The translations under genes were made by a program, and so were the position numbers. 44,126 nucleotides of DNA from an uncultured Bacteroidales bacterium (GTDB lineage Bacteria; Bacteroidota; Bacteroidia; Bacteroidales; Bacteroidaceae), in the NCBI GenBank assembly GCA_902774005.1, contig CACYGK010000007.1, forward strand, positions 1 to 44,126. Reading direction: 5' to 3'. Below the pieces are notes generated by a model. The model made no database searches. It saw nothing but the letters and a program-made list of their open reading frames with translations, and was not told the origin of the DNA. This document shows, one piece after another, positions 16,745 to 26,140 of the stretch. The first letter of the stretch is position 1, and each line of letters starts with the position of its first letter.

Positions 16745-17548
16745 ATGGACTTGTCAAATTTCTCACTTGAAGGTAAGAACGCATGGATTACCGGTGCGTC
16801 TTACGGTATTGGTTTTAACATTGCCAAGGCTTTTGTTAAGGCTGGAATTAAGAACATCGTATTCAATGATATCAACGAGGCTGCCTTGCAGCGCGGACTC
16901 GACAACTACAAAGAAGCAGGTATCACAAATGTAAAGGGTTATGTATGTGACGTTACTGACGAGGTAGGCGTGAAGGCTCTTGTGGAGAAGATACATGCAG
17001 AAGTAGGTCAGATTGACATCCTCGTAAACAATGCCGGCATCATCAAGCGTATTCCTATGCATGAGATGAAACGTGCCGAGTTCCAGCAGGTAATCGATAT
17101 CGACCTCGTTGCCCCATACATCTGTTCTGCAGCCGTACTGCCTGAGATGATGGAACGTAAGGAAGGAAAGATTATCAATATCTGTTCAATGATGTCAGAA
17201 CTCGGACGCGAGACAGTAAGTGCTTACGCTGCCGCTAAGGGTGGTCTGAAGATGCTTACCCGTAACATCTGCTCTGAGTATGGTGGTTACAACATCCAGT
17301 GTAACGGTATCGGTCCGGGTTACATCGCTACTCCACAGACAGCTCCTCTGCGCGAGCGTCAGCCCGACGGAAGCCGTCACCCGTTCGATTCATTTATCTG
17401 TGCAAAGACTCCTGCCGGACGTTGGCTCGACCCGAGCGAACTCGGTGGTCCTGCTGTCTTCCTCGCTTCTAAGGCAAGCGACGCAGTCAACGGTCACGTG
17501 CTCTATGTAGATGGAGGTATTCTTGCATACATCGGTAAGCAACCATAA
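16745..17548 (+). CDS. SDR oxidoreductase, gluconate 5-dehydrogenase/KduD-like
   Basis: NAD(P)-dependent short-chain dehydrogenase of uronate or keto-gluconate metabolism. From the ATG at 16745 it has 267 residues: TGASYGIG at 16-23, NNAG at 95-98, catalytic Ser148, Tyr161 and Lys165, and the C-terminal INGHVLYVDGGILAYIGKQP-like end typical of the Bacteroidetes proteins annotated as gluconate 5-dehydrogenase. Members of this group often act as KduD, reducing the diketo product of pectin uronates. The CE8 gene two genes downstream fits that role, but no kduI or 2-keto-3-deoxygluconate kinase is in the window. The next gene follows in the same frame after one TAA. Confidence 0.85.
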   Translation: MDLSNFSLEGKNAWITGASYGIGFNIAKAFVKAGIKNIVFNDINEAALQRGLDNYKEAGITNVKGYVCDVTDEVGVKALVEKIHAEVGQIDILVNNAGIIKRIPMHEMKRAEFQQVIDIDLVAPYICSAAVLPEMMERKEGKIINICSMMSELGRETVSAYAAAKGGLKMLTRNICSEYGGYNIQCNGIGPGYIATPQTAPLRERQPDGSRHPFDSFICAKTPAGRWLDPSELGGPAVFLASKASDAVNGHVLYVDGGILAYIGKQP

Positions 17549-17551
17549 TAT

Positions 17552-19411
17552 TTGACAAACTATAGATTTTGGATAAATGCTCCGAGTAGTGCGGAGGGAG
17601 TGAAAGTCCGCATCTATCCATCGGTTGATGCTGTTGAACCAGAGAGGGAATTCTGGCTCAACAGCATTGCTAATGACTATTGGGAACGTGAAGAAGAAGG
17701 AGATTTCACAGGTAAGTTCTATACTTTTGAAGTCTATCCCGACAATAAATGGTTCGGACTTGGTGAAACTCCAGGCGTGTTTGCTACGGCAGTAGGGATA
17801 AACGGACGCCGTTGTGCCATCATCGATATGTCGTCAACCAATCCTGAGGGGTGGGATGCAGATCTTCATCCTCAGATTGAAAGTCCTTCCGACCTCGTAG
17901 TCTATGAACTCCATTACAGGGACTTCTCAGCCCATCCCGACAGCGGGTACGTGTACAAAGGGAAATATCTCTCCCTGACCGAACCTAAGGCACTCGACTA
18001 TCTGAAATCGTTGGGAGTAGGTGCAGTACAGATAATGCCTTCGTTTGATTTTGCCACAGTTGACGAACGCTATCCCGAATGGACGGAATATAACTGGGGC
18101 TACGACCCTATAAATTATAATGTGCCCGACGGTTCCTATTCTACCGATGCATGGAACCCTGCCACCCGTATCCGCGAATTCAAACAGATGGTTATGGCTC
18201 TCCACAGTGCCGGCATACGTGTCATCATGGATGTGGTCTATAACCATTGTTATAATATACCCGAAAGCAATTTCCAGCGTATCTATCCCGACTATTATTT
18301 CAGGAAATATACCGATGAGAACGGGAAAACTGTCTATTCTAACGGTTCGGGCTGCGGCAACGAGACGGCAAGTGAGCGTCCCCTCATGCGTCAGTTCATG
18401 ATTGAAAGTGTGTGGTACTGGGCAGCCGAATACCATATCGACGGGTTCCGTTTCGACCTCATGGGTGTTCACGACATGGAGACTATGCGTCAGATACGTT
18501 GTAAACTTGACGGGTTAGACCCTTCCATCACGATGTATGGCGAGGGATGGAGTGGGGGACCGTGTGCCCTTGATGAGAGTCTGCGTGCCACAAAGGAACA
18601 TGTTAAGGATATGCCCGGCATCGGTGCTTTCGGCAACGAGATGAGGGATGCCATACGCGGACCCTTCGATAACGACAGTCAGCCGGGCTGGCTTTCAGGT
18701 GCCGAGGGTTTCTCCGAAAGCATCAAGTTCGGCATAGTCGGAGCCATACCGCATCCAGACATCAACATGCAGGAGGTGAACTACTGCGACGAACCCTGGA
18801 CCATCGAACCCTGGCAACATGTCTCGTATGTCAGTTGTCACGATGACATGTGTCTCTACGACCGGCTCGTGGCTTCGTTCCCCGATGCCGATGCAAAGAC
18901 CATCGTACGCCTGGCGAAACTGGCTCTTACCCCCGTCCTGCTCAGTCAGGGCATCCCGTTCCTTTTTGCCGGTGAGGAAGTGCTCAGAAGCAAAAAGGGA
19001 GTGCGCAATGCATATAAGTCGCCCGACAGGGTAAACCAGATTGATTGGGAGAACCTTAACCGCTATCCTGATTATTTCCATTATGTCGAGGGACTCATCC
19101 ACATGCGTCGCAGGCACAAGGCTTTCCGTATGGGTAGTGCCGAAGAAGTGCGTAAAAACCTCCATTTCATCGATAATGAAGACAACCTGATTCTGTTCCG
19201 ACTGAACGGTGAGGCTGTTGGTGACGAATGGAAAACCATATACGTCATTATCAATCCGAACAGTCAACAGAAAGAATTTACCCTGCCCGAAGGACGGTAC
19301 AAGGTCGTATGCGAGAACGGAGCAGTAAACCCCGACGGATTTACAACCATACTTGGCGGAAAACTGACAATAGGAAACCGACAGACTTTAATATGCGTAG
19401 ATACTTTGTAA
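17552..19411 (+). CDS. GH13 alpha-glucan debranching enzyme, type I pullulanase-like
   Basis: Predicted to hydrolyse alpha-1,6 bonds in glycogen or starch fragments. The 619-residue product has an N-terminal beta domain (about 1-105) and a GH13 barrel with the pullulanase mark YNWGYDP at 180-186, DVVYNH at 227-232, nucleophile Asp302 (GFRFDLMG), acid/base Glu331 (YGEGW) and the later SCHDD. No signal peptide, so it is cytoplasmic. The best start is a TTG at 17552, three bases after the dehydrogenase stop; there is no ATG until about codon 93, which would remove the N-domain. The dehydrogenase and this gene are in the same frame, separated by one TAA. The 3' end overlaps the CE8 gene by 19 bases. 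Confidence 0.92.
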   Translation: MTNYRFWINAPSSAEGVKVRIYPSVDAVEPEREFWLNSIANDYWEREEEGDFTGKFYTFEVYPDNKWFGLGETPGVFATAVGINGRRCAIIDMSSTNPEGWDADLHPQIESPSDLVVYELHYRDFSAHPDSGYVYKGKYLSLTEPKALDYLKSLGVGAVQIMPSFDFATVDERYPEWTEYNWGYDPINYNVPDGSYSTDAWNPATRIREFKQMVMALHSAGIRVIMDVVYNHCYNIPESNFQRIYPDYYFRKYTDENGKTVYSNGSGCGNETASERPLMRQFMIESVWYWAAEYHIDGFRFDLMGVHDMETMRQIRCKLDGLDPSITMYGEGWSGGPCALDESLRATKEHVKDMPGIGAFGNEMRDAIRGPFDNDSQPGWLSGAEGFSESIKFGIVGAIPHPDINMQEVNYCDEPWTIEPWQHVSYVSCHDDMCLYDRLVASFPDADAKTIVRLAKLALTPVLLSQGIPFLFAGEEVLRSKKGVRNAYKSPDRVNQIDWENLNRYPDYFHYVEGLIHMRRRHKAFRMGSAEEVRKNLHFIDNEDNLILFRLNGEAVGDEWKTIYVIINPNSQQKEFTLPEGRYKVVCENGAVNPDGFTTILGGKLTIGNRQTLICVDTL

Positions 19412-20427
19412 TAGGATTTATGGGCTTATTGGGCTTATTGGACGAAAGTAAAATATTGGCTCAAAAACCCGATTTCATCGTGCCTGACAATGGCAATTTC
19501 GTATCAGCCATTCAGACTGCGAATACCCGTGCCGATTTTTCGCGGCGATATACCATACTGGTGCGTCGGGGTACTCATTTCAGTGAGGGTACTCAGGAAC
19601 TGATAAGTACGAGAGTGAAAACTGCCGATGGTGCTGATTCCACCATCTTCTTCCCTTCGCCTATAGTCAAACTGGTTGCCCCTCGTGTTACCATTATGGG
19701 TGAAGATATGGATGCTACCATAGTCGAGAACCGTCCCGTTTACGAAGGCATCGGTATTACTAGTACACTTTTCGTCGATGGAGCCGACAGCACCATCATT
19801 AAGGATATAACCCTTTTTTGCAATTTCCAGAACGAGGCTATGGCTTTTGCCAACCGTTCTGTAGCTCTGAGGGAAAGCCGTTGCAAGGGTAATTATCTGA
19901 AGAATGTCCGTCTGCTCAGTACCCAGGACACATATTATACCAATGGGGGCGGTGACACGACACTTGACAGTTGCGACATACACGGCACCGTCGATTTCAT
20001 CTGTGGCGGAGGCAGCGTGCGTTTCAATTCCTGCACTCTCTACCTTGAACCGCGAGGCAGGAAGGGTTCGAGAGATGTTATCTGTGCACCTGCTACAAAC
20101 GTCGATGAATTGGGATATATTTTCAAAAACTGCACCATCGTGGGTTCGCCTGAACAGGACGGGCGCTATCATCTTGCCCGTCCCTGGCGCAACCAGCCCA
20201 CATGTGTATTTCTGAACACACGTATGATGCTGCTTCCCTCTCCCGACGGCTATCGCGAGATGCACGGCACCCTGCCCCGACTCTTTGCCGAATACGGCAG
20301 TGTGGATAAGGACGGCAATCCTGTCGATTGCTCGCAGCGGAAGACTACATTTAAGAATAAAGCCGGTGAAACCGTCAAAATCGGCTATTCCCCAGTACTT
20401 AGCGAAACAGAAATGAAAAAATACTGA
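19393..20427 (+). CDS. Pectin methylesterase (CE8)
   Basis: Removes methyl esters from homogalacturonan. The ATG at 19393 is chosen because it gives a signal peptide; the frame upstream is inside the GH13 gene. In 344 residues the CE8 right-handed helix motifs are all visible: Gln178-Asp179 (STQDTYY), catalytic Asp201 (GTVDFICGG) and Arg263/Trp265 (LARPW). The hydrophobic core of the signal peptide (GLLGLL) is coded by a 9-bp tandem repeat. The start overlaps the GH13 stop by 19 bases and the next gene starts 6 bases after the stop, so translation is probably coupled. The exported enzyme is paired with DUF4861. Confidence 0.93.
   Translation: MRRYFVIGFMGLLGLLDESKILAQKPDFIVPDNGNFVSAIQTANTRADFSRRYTILVRRGTHFSEGTQELISTRVKTADGADSTIFFPSPIVKLVAPRVTIMGEDMDATIVENRPVYEGIGITSTLFVDGADSTIIKDITLFCNFQNEAMAFANRSVALRESRCKGNYLKNVRLLSTQDTYYTNGGGDTTLDSCDIHGTVDFICGGGSVRFNSCTLYLEPRGRKGSRDVICAPATNVDELGYIFKNCTIVGSPEQDGRYHLARPWRNQPTCVFLNTRMMLLPSPDGYREMHGTLPRLFAEYGSVDKDGNPVDCSQRKTTFKNKAGETVKIGYSPVLSETEMKKY
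19418..19443 (+). repeat. 9-bp tandem repeat inside the CE8 signal peptide
   Basis: Two full copies of the ttattgggc unit (the second ending gac), preceded by one copy missing a base. In frame they code for Gly-Leu-Leu repeats that form the hydrophobic part of the signal peptide. The same unit occurs at 5466-5483. Confidence 0.6.
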
Positions 20428-20433
20428 AACACA

Positions 20434-21678
20434 ATGAAAACATTCTTTTTTACTACGTCTCTTCTTGCTGCGTCATCCGTATTCGCAGCAAAGAAAGTGG
20501 AGATTACTGTCCAGAACCCCCTCGGTTTTGCACGCAGCTTCGAGGTGGTCGAGGTACCGATGAAGACCATCAGCATGGTAATGGGTGAGGACGACTTCAT
20601 CATCACCGATGCCGACGGACGCGAACTTCCCCTTCAGGTAACATCCAAGAACACCGTCCTGTTCCAGGCAAGTGTCGGAGGCAGGAAGACCTCTACCTAC
20701 TATGCTGTCAAGGGAACACCCAAGATGACCGAGTGCAAGGTTATGGGACGCCTCTTCACCGAGCGTCAGGATGAGTTCGGATGGGAAAATGACCGCGTGG
20801 CTTACCGCATCTACGGACATGGGGCAGCTGTCGGATACGACGTGTTCAATAAGAGTACCTCGGCTCTGATGCTCGACTACTGGTATGCCTCCGAACAGGA
20901 TCAGGAGATGCGTAGCGTCGCTAAGAAACTGAGAGACCGCGGACAGACAGACCTGGCAGACCAACTCTACAATGCCTTCAGCTATCATATCGACCACGGA
21001 CAGGGTATGGACTGCTACACCGTAGGTCCTACACTCGGAGCCGGAGCCAATGCCCTGATGAACGACGATAAGACACTCTGCATGCCTCAATGCTATAAGT
21101 CGTACGAGATTCTGGAGGACGGACTTCTCCGCTTCTCCGTCCGCTTCACCTATCCCGATGTCGATTTCAAGGGACGTAAGATATACGAGACCCGCACAAT
21201 CACTATCGATGCAGGCAGTTCCTTCTGTCGTGTCGATGTGCGCTACATGCTCCTCAAGGCAGGTGTTTCAGCTACAATGGCTTCGGGAGTGGTTATCCAC
21301 AAAAGCAATCCTACCGCATTCGTACTGAATAAAGATGCTGCATACCTCGGTTACGAAGACCTTGGCGATGCAAGCGTGTATAATGAACGCTATCGTGCCG
21401 AACTGGCGAAGCAGATGGGAAAGATATACGTCGGCACCGTCTATCCTCAGCCCGTCACCGACATAATATACGAAGAGGGTAGGACAGGCATAGCCAACGG
21501 ACATCTTCTTGCCCTCTCACGTATATGGCCCTACGAGGACTATACCTATTACTTCGGTTCGGCTTGGAGTCGCAACAACGAGACCAATGTCCATTCACTT
21601 CGCGACTGGGAAGCGGCACTCAGTCGTGAAGCTAAAATAGTGCGCAATCCGTTGAAGGTATCTGTCAAGGTAAAATAG
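20434..21678 (+). CDS. Exported DUF4861 family protein
   Basis: Role unproven. The 414-residue product has a signal peptide (MKTFFFTTSLLAASSVFAA) and the DUF4861 pattern: an N-terminal beta domain with VQNPLGFARSFEVVEVP, then TERQDEFGWENDRVAYRIYG, the GQGMDCYTVGPTLGAGA segment and a C-terminal YYFGSAWSRNNETN block. Proteins of this family are common next to pectinases in Bacteroidetes, and here it follows CE8 after 6 bases at the end of the operon. It could be an enzyme acting on pectin fragments, since acidic and aromatic residues are conserved in the GWENDRVAYR and W-x-R-N-N-E segments, but that is a guess. Confidence 0.75.
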   Translation: MKTFFFTTSLLAASSVFAAKKVEITVQNPLGFARSFEVVEVPMKTISMVMGEDDFIITDADGRELPLQVTSKNTVLFQASVGGRKTSTYYAVKGTPKMTECKVMGRLFTERQDEFGWENDRVAYRIYGHGAAVGYDVFNKSTSALMLDYWYASEQDQEMRSVAKKLRDRGQTDLADQLYNAFSYHIDHGQGMDCYTVGPTLGAGANALMNDDKTLCMPQCYKSYEILEDGLLRFSVRFTYPDVDFKGRKIYETRTITIDAGSSFCRVDVRYMLLKAGVSATMASGVVIHKSNPTAFVLNKDAAYLGYEDLGDASVYNERYRAELAKQMGKIYVGTVYPQPVTDIIYEEGRTGIANGHLLALSRIWPYEDYTYYFGSAWSRNNETNVHSLRDWEAALSREAKIVRNPLKVSVKVK

Positions 21679-21760
21679 TATATCCATGTGGAAAAATCAG
21701 CATAAAATTACTGCTGAGAGATAAAATTTAGCCTAAAGCGTAATTTTTCTGTTAAAAAAA

Positions 21761-21792
21761 TTGGAGAGTTACACTTTTTCTTTGCACATTTG
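21761..21792 (+). promoter_or_regulatory. Promoter and long leader of the large secreted protein
   Basis: TTGG at 21761-21764, a 20-base spacer and CACATTTG at 21785-21792, a near match to TAnnTTTG. It would leave a leader of about 150 bases before the ATG at 21949. The rest of the gap from 21679 is AT-rich; I see no terminator for the DUF4861 gene. Confidence 0.55.
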
Positions 21793-21948
21793 CTGCGATT
21801 ATGATTGTTTGGCTTAGTTTCGCATAGCGTGCTACATGCCGAATACACATTATACATTATTTATAATATAATCAACTCGGCATTCGTTGTCGAAAAGAGA
21901 ATAACTAACCATTATTGTTTAACTAATCTTTTAAAATCAACCAAAGTT

Positions 21949-24900
21949 ATGAAGAAATCATTACTTCTTTTGGTAAGCTTTATGCTTACAACTTTGAGTG
22001 CTTTGGCATTGCCTGCAAAGCCAACGGTGAGTTTCACTGATTGGCAGACCGCAGTGTCATCAGGCAGTAACTTCTACCTCTACAACGTAGATGCAGACCT
22101 CTTCGTTACAGGTGGAAACTATTGGGGCACTCGTGCTTGTGTTGTCTTTAACGGACAAGGAGCATCAAACAACTATGTTTCCTATGAGGATTTCCTTCTT
22201 GGAAAAGCTCAGGTAAACGGTTACGCGTGGGAAATCGGCGAGGAAGACGACCAGGTCGATGAAACAGAAGGCACAGTACACTGTTTCTCTTTCGCTAACA
22301 AAACTACCAGCGGTTATCTTACAGCCGATGGTGACGGACCATGGGTAGATGGTGGTACAAACCGTCCATACAACAAGTGGTTCGTTAAGGAGAACGTTGG
22401 TGACAACACCTTCAAGCTCTACTATGTAGACATGGGTATGTTTGGTCTTCAGGAACTGTTCACAAATGGCAACACAAACGTCATTTATTCTAAGGATGAT
22501 GCTACAAACACCACTTGGGCACTCGTTTCTGAGTCAGAATACGAAGTTGCTGGTGAAGCTCTGAACCTTTATTACATTGCTCAGACTCTCAACAAGATCG
22601 TTACAGACGGTAAGGCTCTCGGTCTCGAAAAGGACTGGTCTTATTATGATAACCTTCTTGAAAATGGCGACTCTTACGATGAGTTCAAGGAGGCAGTTGA
22701 CGAACTCGGTCCGGTTGTAAACCTCGGTGCTGCTATCGTTGAGGCTAAGACTCTTGACCCACTTCACGACTGGTCTAAATACGAAAATGTCTATGCTGAC
22801 GAAGATGCTACAGCAGAAGAGTTGGAAGAAGCTCTTACTCAAATTAAGGCATACACTAACCTGATTAAGGGTCTTACAGCTGACGATATCGATCCAGATC
22901 ACGACTACAACTCATTCTACTACATTTACAACAATACAGAGGCTACAGTTGCTGAACTCGACTCTGCACTCTCTAACCTGAATGCTTACAAGTCTCTGAA
23001 GGCAAATATCGATGCTGCTAAGGTTGAATGCCCAGGTATCGACCTTACTGCAGTTGAGGCTGTTTACCAGCAGACAAACAAGACTAACGAAGAACTTGCT
23101 GCTGCGCAGACTGTTCTTGACAATCTTGTTATAGAATACAGAATTGCTGATGCTTCTGTAGAAAATCCTGCTGACGTATCTTCGAAGATTGTTAACCGCA
23201 CATTCGACACAGTCGGTGACTTCACCGGATGGTCAGCTGGTTTCGGTGCAGGTGGTGATACAGACGCTTGTGCTGAGGTATGGCATCATACATTCGATGT
23301 ACATCAGGATATCGAAGGACTTCCAGAAGGTATCTATATGGTTGCTTGTAACGGTTATTCTCGTTATAATGATAATCATGAGGCAGATTACAAACGTTGG
23401 AAGAGCGGTGCATCTTCAGACACAAAGATCTACATGCAGTCTGAAACACTTGGACAGTTCTTTACTCCTGTAATGTTTGTATCACCGGGTGGTTCTATCG
23501 ACGAGCAAATCGGAACCCACGGAGTAACTCAGTATCAGTATACTGATGATGAAGGTATACAGCACACTCTGTTCTGTCCTAACTCAATGAAAGCTGCTTG
23601 TGACTACTTCCATGATGGTACAAACCGCTATCATAACGAAGCTTTCGGTCCATTGGCTGCAGGCGATGTTTTGAGAATTGGTGTTAGCAATCCAAAAGAA
23701 CTCTACTGGTCTATCTTCGACGACTTCGAACTCTGGTACTACGGAAATGGTATCGACGCATACCAGTACTGGGCACAGAAGGTTATAGAAAATACTCATG
23801 TAAACTTCGACGGCGTATATTATGGAGCTCCTGAAAAAGCATTCTATGATGACGTAATGGCTACTGCTACTACTGCTGAGACTAAGGAAGAGATTTCAAA
23901 AGCAATCGAAAAGATCAGTCTCGCAGTTGACACTGTACAGGCTAGCACAGAGGCTTATGAACTCTACGTTGCTCAGTGCGACGAGGCATATGCATGGCTT
24001 GCAGGTGGTGAACACGGCGATCAGGACGAAGTTCTGAAGCTCACTTCTTACCTTGAGACATATGCTGAAGAAAGCGAATCAGAATCATTGTACTGGGGCT
24101 TCCCACACGGAGTATCTAACTACATCCTCAACCGCGTTGAAGGCGAAAAGGTAGGTAAGCTTCCTACAGCAGACGTTATCGAAGAAACTGCATTCGTAAA
24201 GGAAATGTACGATGCAGCCATCCGTGCTGACCTTGTTGACGGTACCGACCTCACTGGTCTTATCGTTAACCCAGGTTTCGAAGAGGCTAACGGTAAGGGT
24301 TGGTCACTCGACACTCACAACGGTCTGTGCACAAGCGGTCTGACTAACTGGCATGGAGGTTCTTCTACAAACTACTGCGCTGAGTCATACGAGCAGAAGT
24401 TCGACGTTTACCAGGTAATCGAAGGTGTTGAGAATGGTCTCTACGAAGTATCTGTACAGGCATTCTACCGTACTCCAGGTTGGAATGATACAGCTTGGAA
24501 TGCATATCAGAACGACCCGGAAATGGTTGGCGACGCTAAGGTTTACACTTACGTTTACTTCAACAACTTTGCAACTCCTGTACGTAACGTAATGGAGCTC
24601 CAGTTCGATGCACTTGCAGGCGACAGCTGGCAGATTACAAATTCTAATCCTCCTAAGTTCGTTCCTAACGGTATGTCATCTGCATCTAATGCATTCAGCA
24701 TTCCAAACGATGAAATCAACTACACTATGAAGGTTTACGGTCTCGTAACCGACGGTACAATTCGTCTTGGTATCCGCAACCTTGAACAGGCTACATCTGG
24801 TAGCTGGGCACTTTGGGACAACTTCAAGCTCATTTACCGTGCTAAGAATGCGGACATTCTTGCTGAGTTCCTCGCTGAGAAACTTGCACAGTACAGCGAA

Positions 24901-25917
24901 TATGTTGAAGAGAACGCCGACTACATGACAAGTGTTGGTTCTGGATACGCATCTGATATTATCGATGAGGCTGACCTCGCACTTGAAAGCGGCGACGGCA
25001 ATGCTATGTACGAAGCTCTCAGCGACCTGAACGATGCAATTGGTAATACAGAGGCTCACGTTGCTGCATACAAGGCTAAGGACGAAGCATACGATGCTCT
25101 TAACACTGCACTTACAGATTATGAAGAGACTGCAAGCCAGGCTGCTATCGAACAGGCTGAATACCTGCTTAGCGACGAAGCATCTGGCGACGACGTAATC
25201 GACAACATGGATACTGACGAACTCCTTGCTCTCGTTGAACAGATGAACGAAGCAATTGCTGCTCTGAAGTTGCCAAAGGGTATGGACGAGGCTACAGACG
25301 AGAATCCTGTTGACTGCACATCTCTGATTGTCAACCCAAGCTTCGAAGAGGGCAATCTGAATGGCTGGCAGTATTACCAGGGTGCTGATACTAAGGCTGC
25401 TGAGAACTCTAACAGCACTTACACAACAGAAGGTTGCGACGGTGCTTACCTCTTCAACACATGGTCCGGTTCTGCACCTGCAGAAGGCTTCTGGGTATCT
25501 CAGACACTCAACGCTCTGCCAGCTGGTGCATACGAACTGCAGGTTCTCCTCGCTTCTGACCAGAACAACAAGATTTATGTTTCTGCTGCAAACGGCGTTG
25601 CTGAATTCGTAATGGCAAATGCAAAGGAAGTAGGTCAGGAAGAAACTATCGTATTCACTGTCGAAGAAGATGCTGAAGTTACTATTAAGGTTGAAAGCCC
25701 AAGCTGGTTCAAGGCTGATAACTTCCGCCTCACTTACTTCGGTGTTGCAAGCGAGAAAGAACCTACAGATGTTGAACTCGCTGAAAGCGCAGTTGACGCA
25801 GCTGTTCCAGTTGCAATCTACGCAGCAGACGGTTCAATCAAGCAGGCTCTCCAGCCAGGTGTTAACATCGTAGTATTCTCTAACGGTGAAGTTAAGAAGA
25901 TTTACAACAAGAAGTAA
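21949..25917 (+). CDS. Large secreted modular protein with repeated carbohydrate-binding-like modules
   Basis: Not recognised as a known enzyme. From the ATG at 21949 it has 1322 residues with a signal peptide (MKKSLLLLVSFMLTTLSALA). An N-terminal domain (about 25-200) looks lectin-like (FYLYNVDADLFVTGG). Helical repeats follow (about 200-400, and again about 620-700 and 1000-1120), of FIVAR type. Three beta modules begin with the same motif: IVNRTFDTVGDFTGW, IVNPGFEEANGKGW and IVNPSFEEGNLNGW. The end (VAIYAADGSIKQALQPGVNIVVF, then KKIYNKK) is a short C-terminal domain seen on Prevotella surface proteins. Codon choice (gct, aag, ttc, ctc) differs from its neighbours and resembles gdhA and the barrel gene, suggesting high expression. 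It could be an adhesin or glycan-binding scaffold. Confidence 0.8.
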   Translation: MKKSLLLLVSFMLTTLSALALPAKPTVSFTDWQTAVSSGSNFYLYNVDADLFVTGGNYWGTRACVVFNGQGASNNYVSYEDFLLGKAQVNGYAWEIGEEDDQVDETEGTVHCFSFANKTTSGYLTADGDGPWVDGGTNRPYNKWFVKENVGDNTFKLYYVDMGMFGLQELFTNGNTNVIYSKDDATNTTWALVSESEYEVAGEALNLYYIAQTLNKIVTDGKALGLEKDWSYYDNLLENGDSYDEFKEAVDELGPVVNLGAAIVEAKTLDPLHDWSKYENVYADEDATAEELEEALTQIKAYTNLIKGLTADDIDPDHDYNSFYYIYNNTEATVAELDSALSNLNAYKSLKANIDAAKVECPGIDLTAVEAVYQQTNKTNEELAAAQTVLDNLVIEYRIADASVENPADVSSKIVNRTFDTVGDFTGWSAGFGAGGDTDACAEVWHHTFDVHQDIEGLPEGIYMVACNGYSRYNDNHEADYKRWKSGASSDTKIYMQSETLGQFFTPVMFVSPGGSIDEQIGTHGVTQYQYTDDEGIQHTLFCPNSMKAACDYFHDGTNRYHNEAFGPLAAGDVLRIGVSNPKELYWSIFDDFELWYYGNGIDAYQYWAQKVIENTHVNFDGVYYGAPEKAFYDDVMATATTAETKEEISKAIEKISLAVDTVQASTEAYELYVAQCDEAYAWLAGGEHGDQDEVLKLTSYLETYAEESESESLYWGFPHGVSNYILNRVEGEKVGKLPTADVIEETAFVKEMYDAAIRADLVDGTDLTGLIVNPGFEEANGKGWSLDTHNGLCTSGLTNWHGGSSTNYCAESYEQKFDVYQVIEGVENGLYEVSVQAFYRTPGWNDTAWNAYQNDPEMVGDAKVYTYVYFNNFATPVRNVMELQFDALAGDSWQITNSNPPKFVPNGMSSASNAFSIPNDEINYTMKVYGLVTDGTIRLGIRNLEQATSGSWALWDNFKLIYRAKNADILAEFLAEKLAQYSEYVEENADYMTSVGSGYASDIIDEADLALESGDGNAMYEALSDLNDAIGNTEAHVAAYKAKDEAYDALNTALTDYEETASQAAIEQAEYLLSDEASGDDVIDNMDTDELLALVEQMNEAIAALKLPKGMDEATDENPVDCTSLIVNPSFEEGNLNGWQYYQGADTKAAENSNSTYTTEGCDGAYLFNTWSGSAPAEGFWVSQTLNALPAGAYELQVLLASDQNNKIYVSAANGVAEFVMANAKEVGQEETIVFTVEEDAEVTIKVESPSWFKADNFRLTYFGVASEKEPTDVELAESAVDAAVPVAIYAADGSIKQALQPGVNIVVFSNGEVKKIYNKK

Positions 25918-25945
25918 TTTTCTGACAATAACTGAATAATCACGG

Positions 25946-25976
25946 GAGGGTGTGCCACTCAGGCACATCCTCTTTT
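25946..25976 (+). terminator. Terminator after the large secreted protein gene
   Basis: An 11-bp stem (gagggtgtgcc with ggcacatcctc, one G-T pair), a 5-base loop and TTTT. It lies 29 bases after the stop. The remaining gap to the next gene (to 26140) is AT-rich with no clear second structure. Confidence 0.85.
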
Positions 25977-26140
25977 CGTTTTCTTAGCGAAGTGTAAACT
26001 TCGTGAAACAATGTATGTAGCAAATCTCCTCATTAATGCTTGACGAGGCGAAAAAATCTTTAATTCTTGAAAGTTCTGCTTACACATTAAATAAAAATAC
26101 GTATTTTTGCCCGGAAATTTACTAAACTAAACTAACTGAA

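Noticed and set aside
19504-20265. 253-codon open frame on - opposite pectin methylesterase
   Set aside because: The + strand frame carries all CE8 catalytic motifs.
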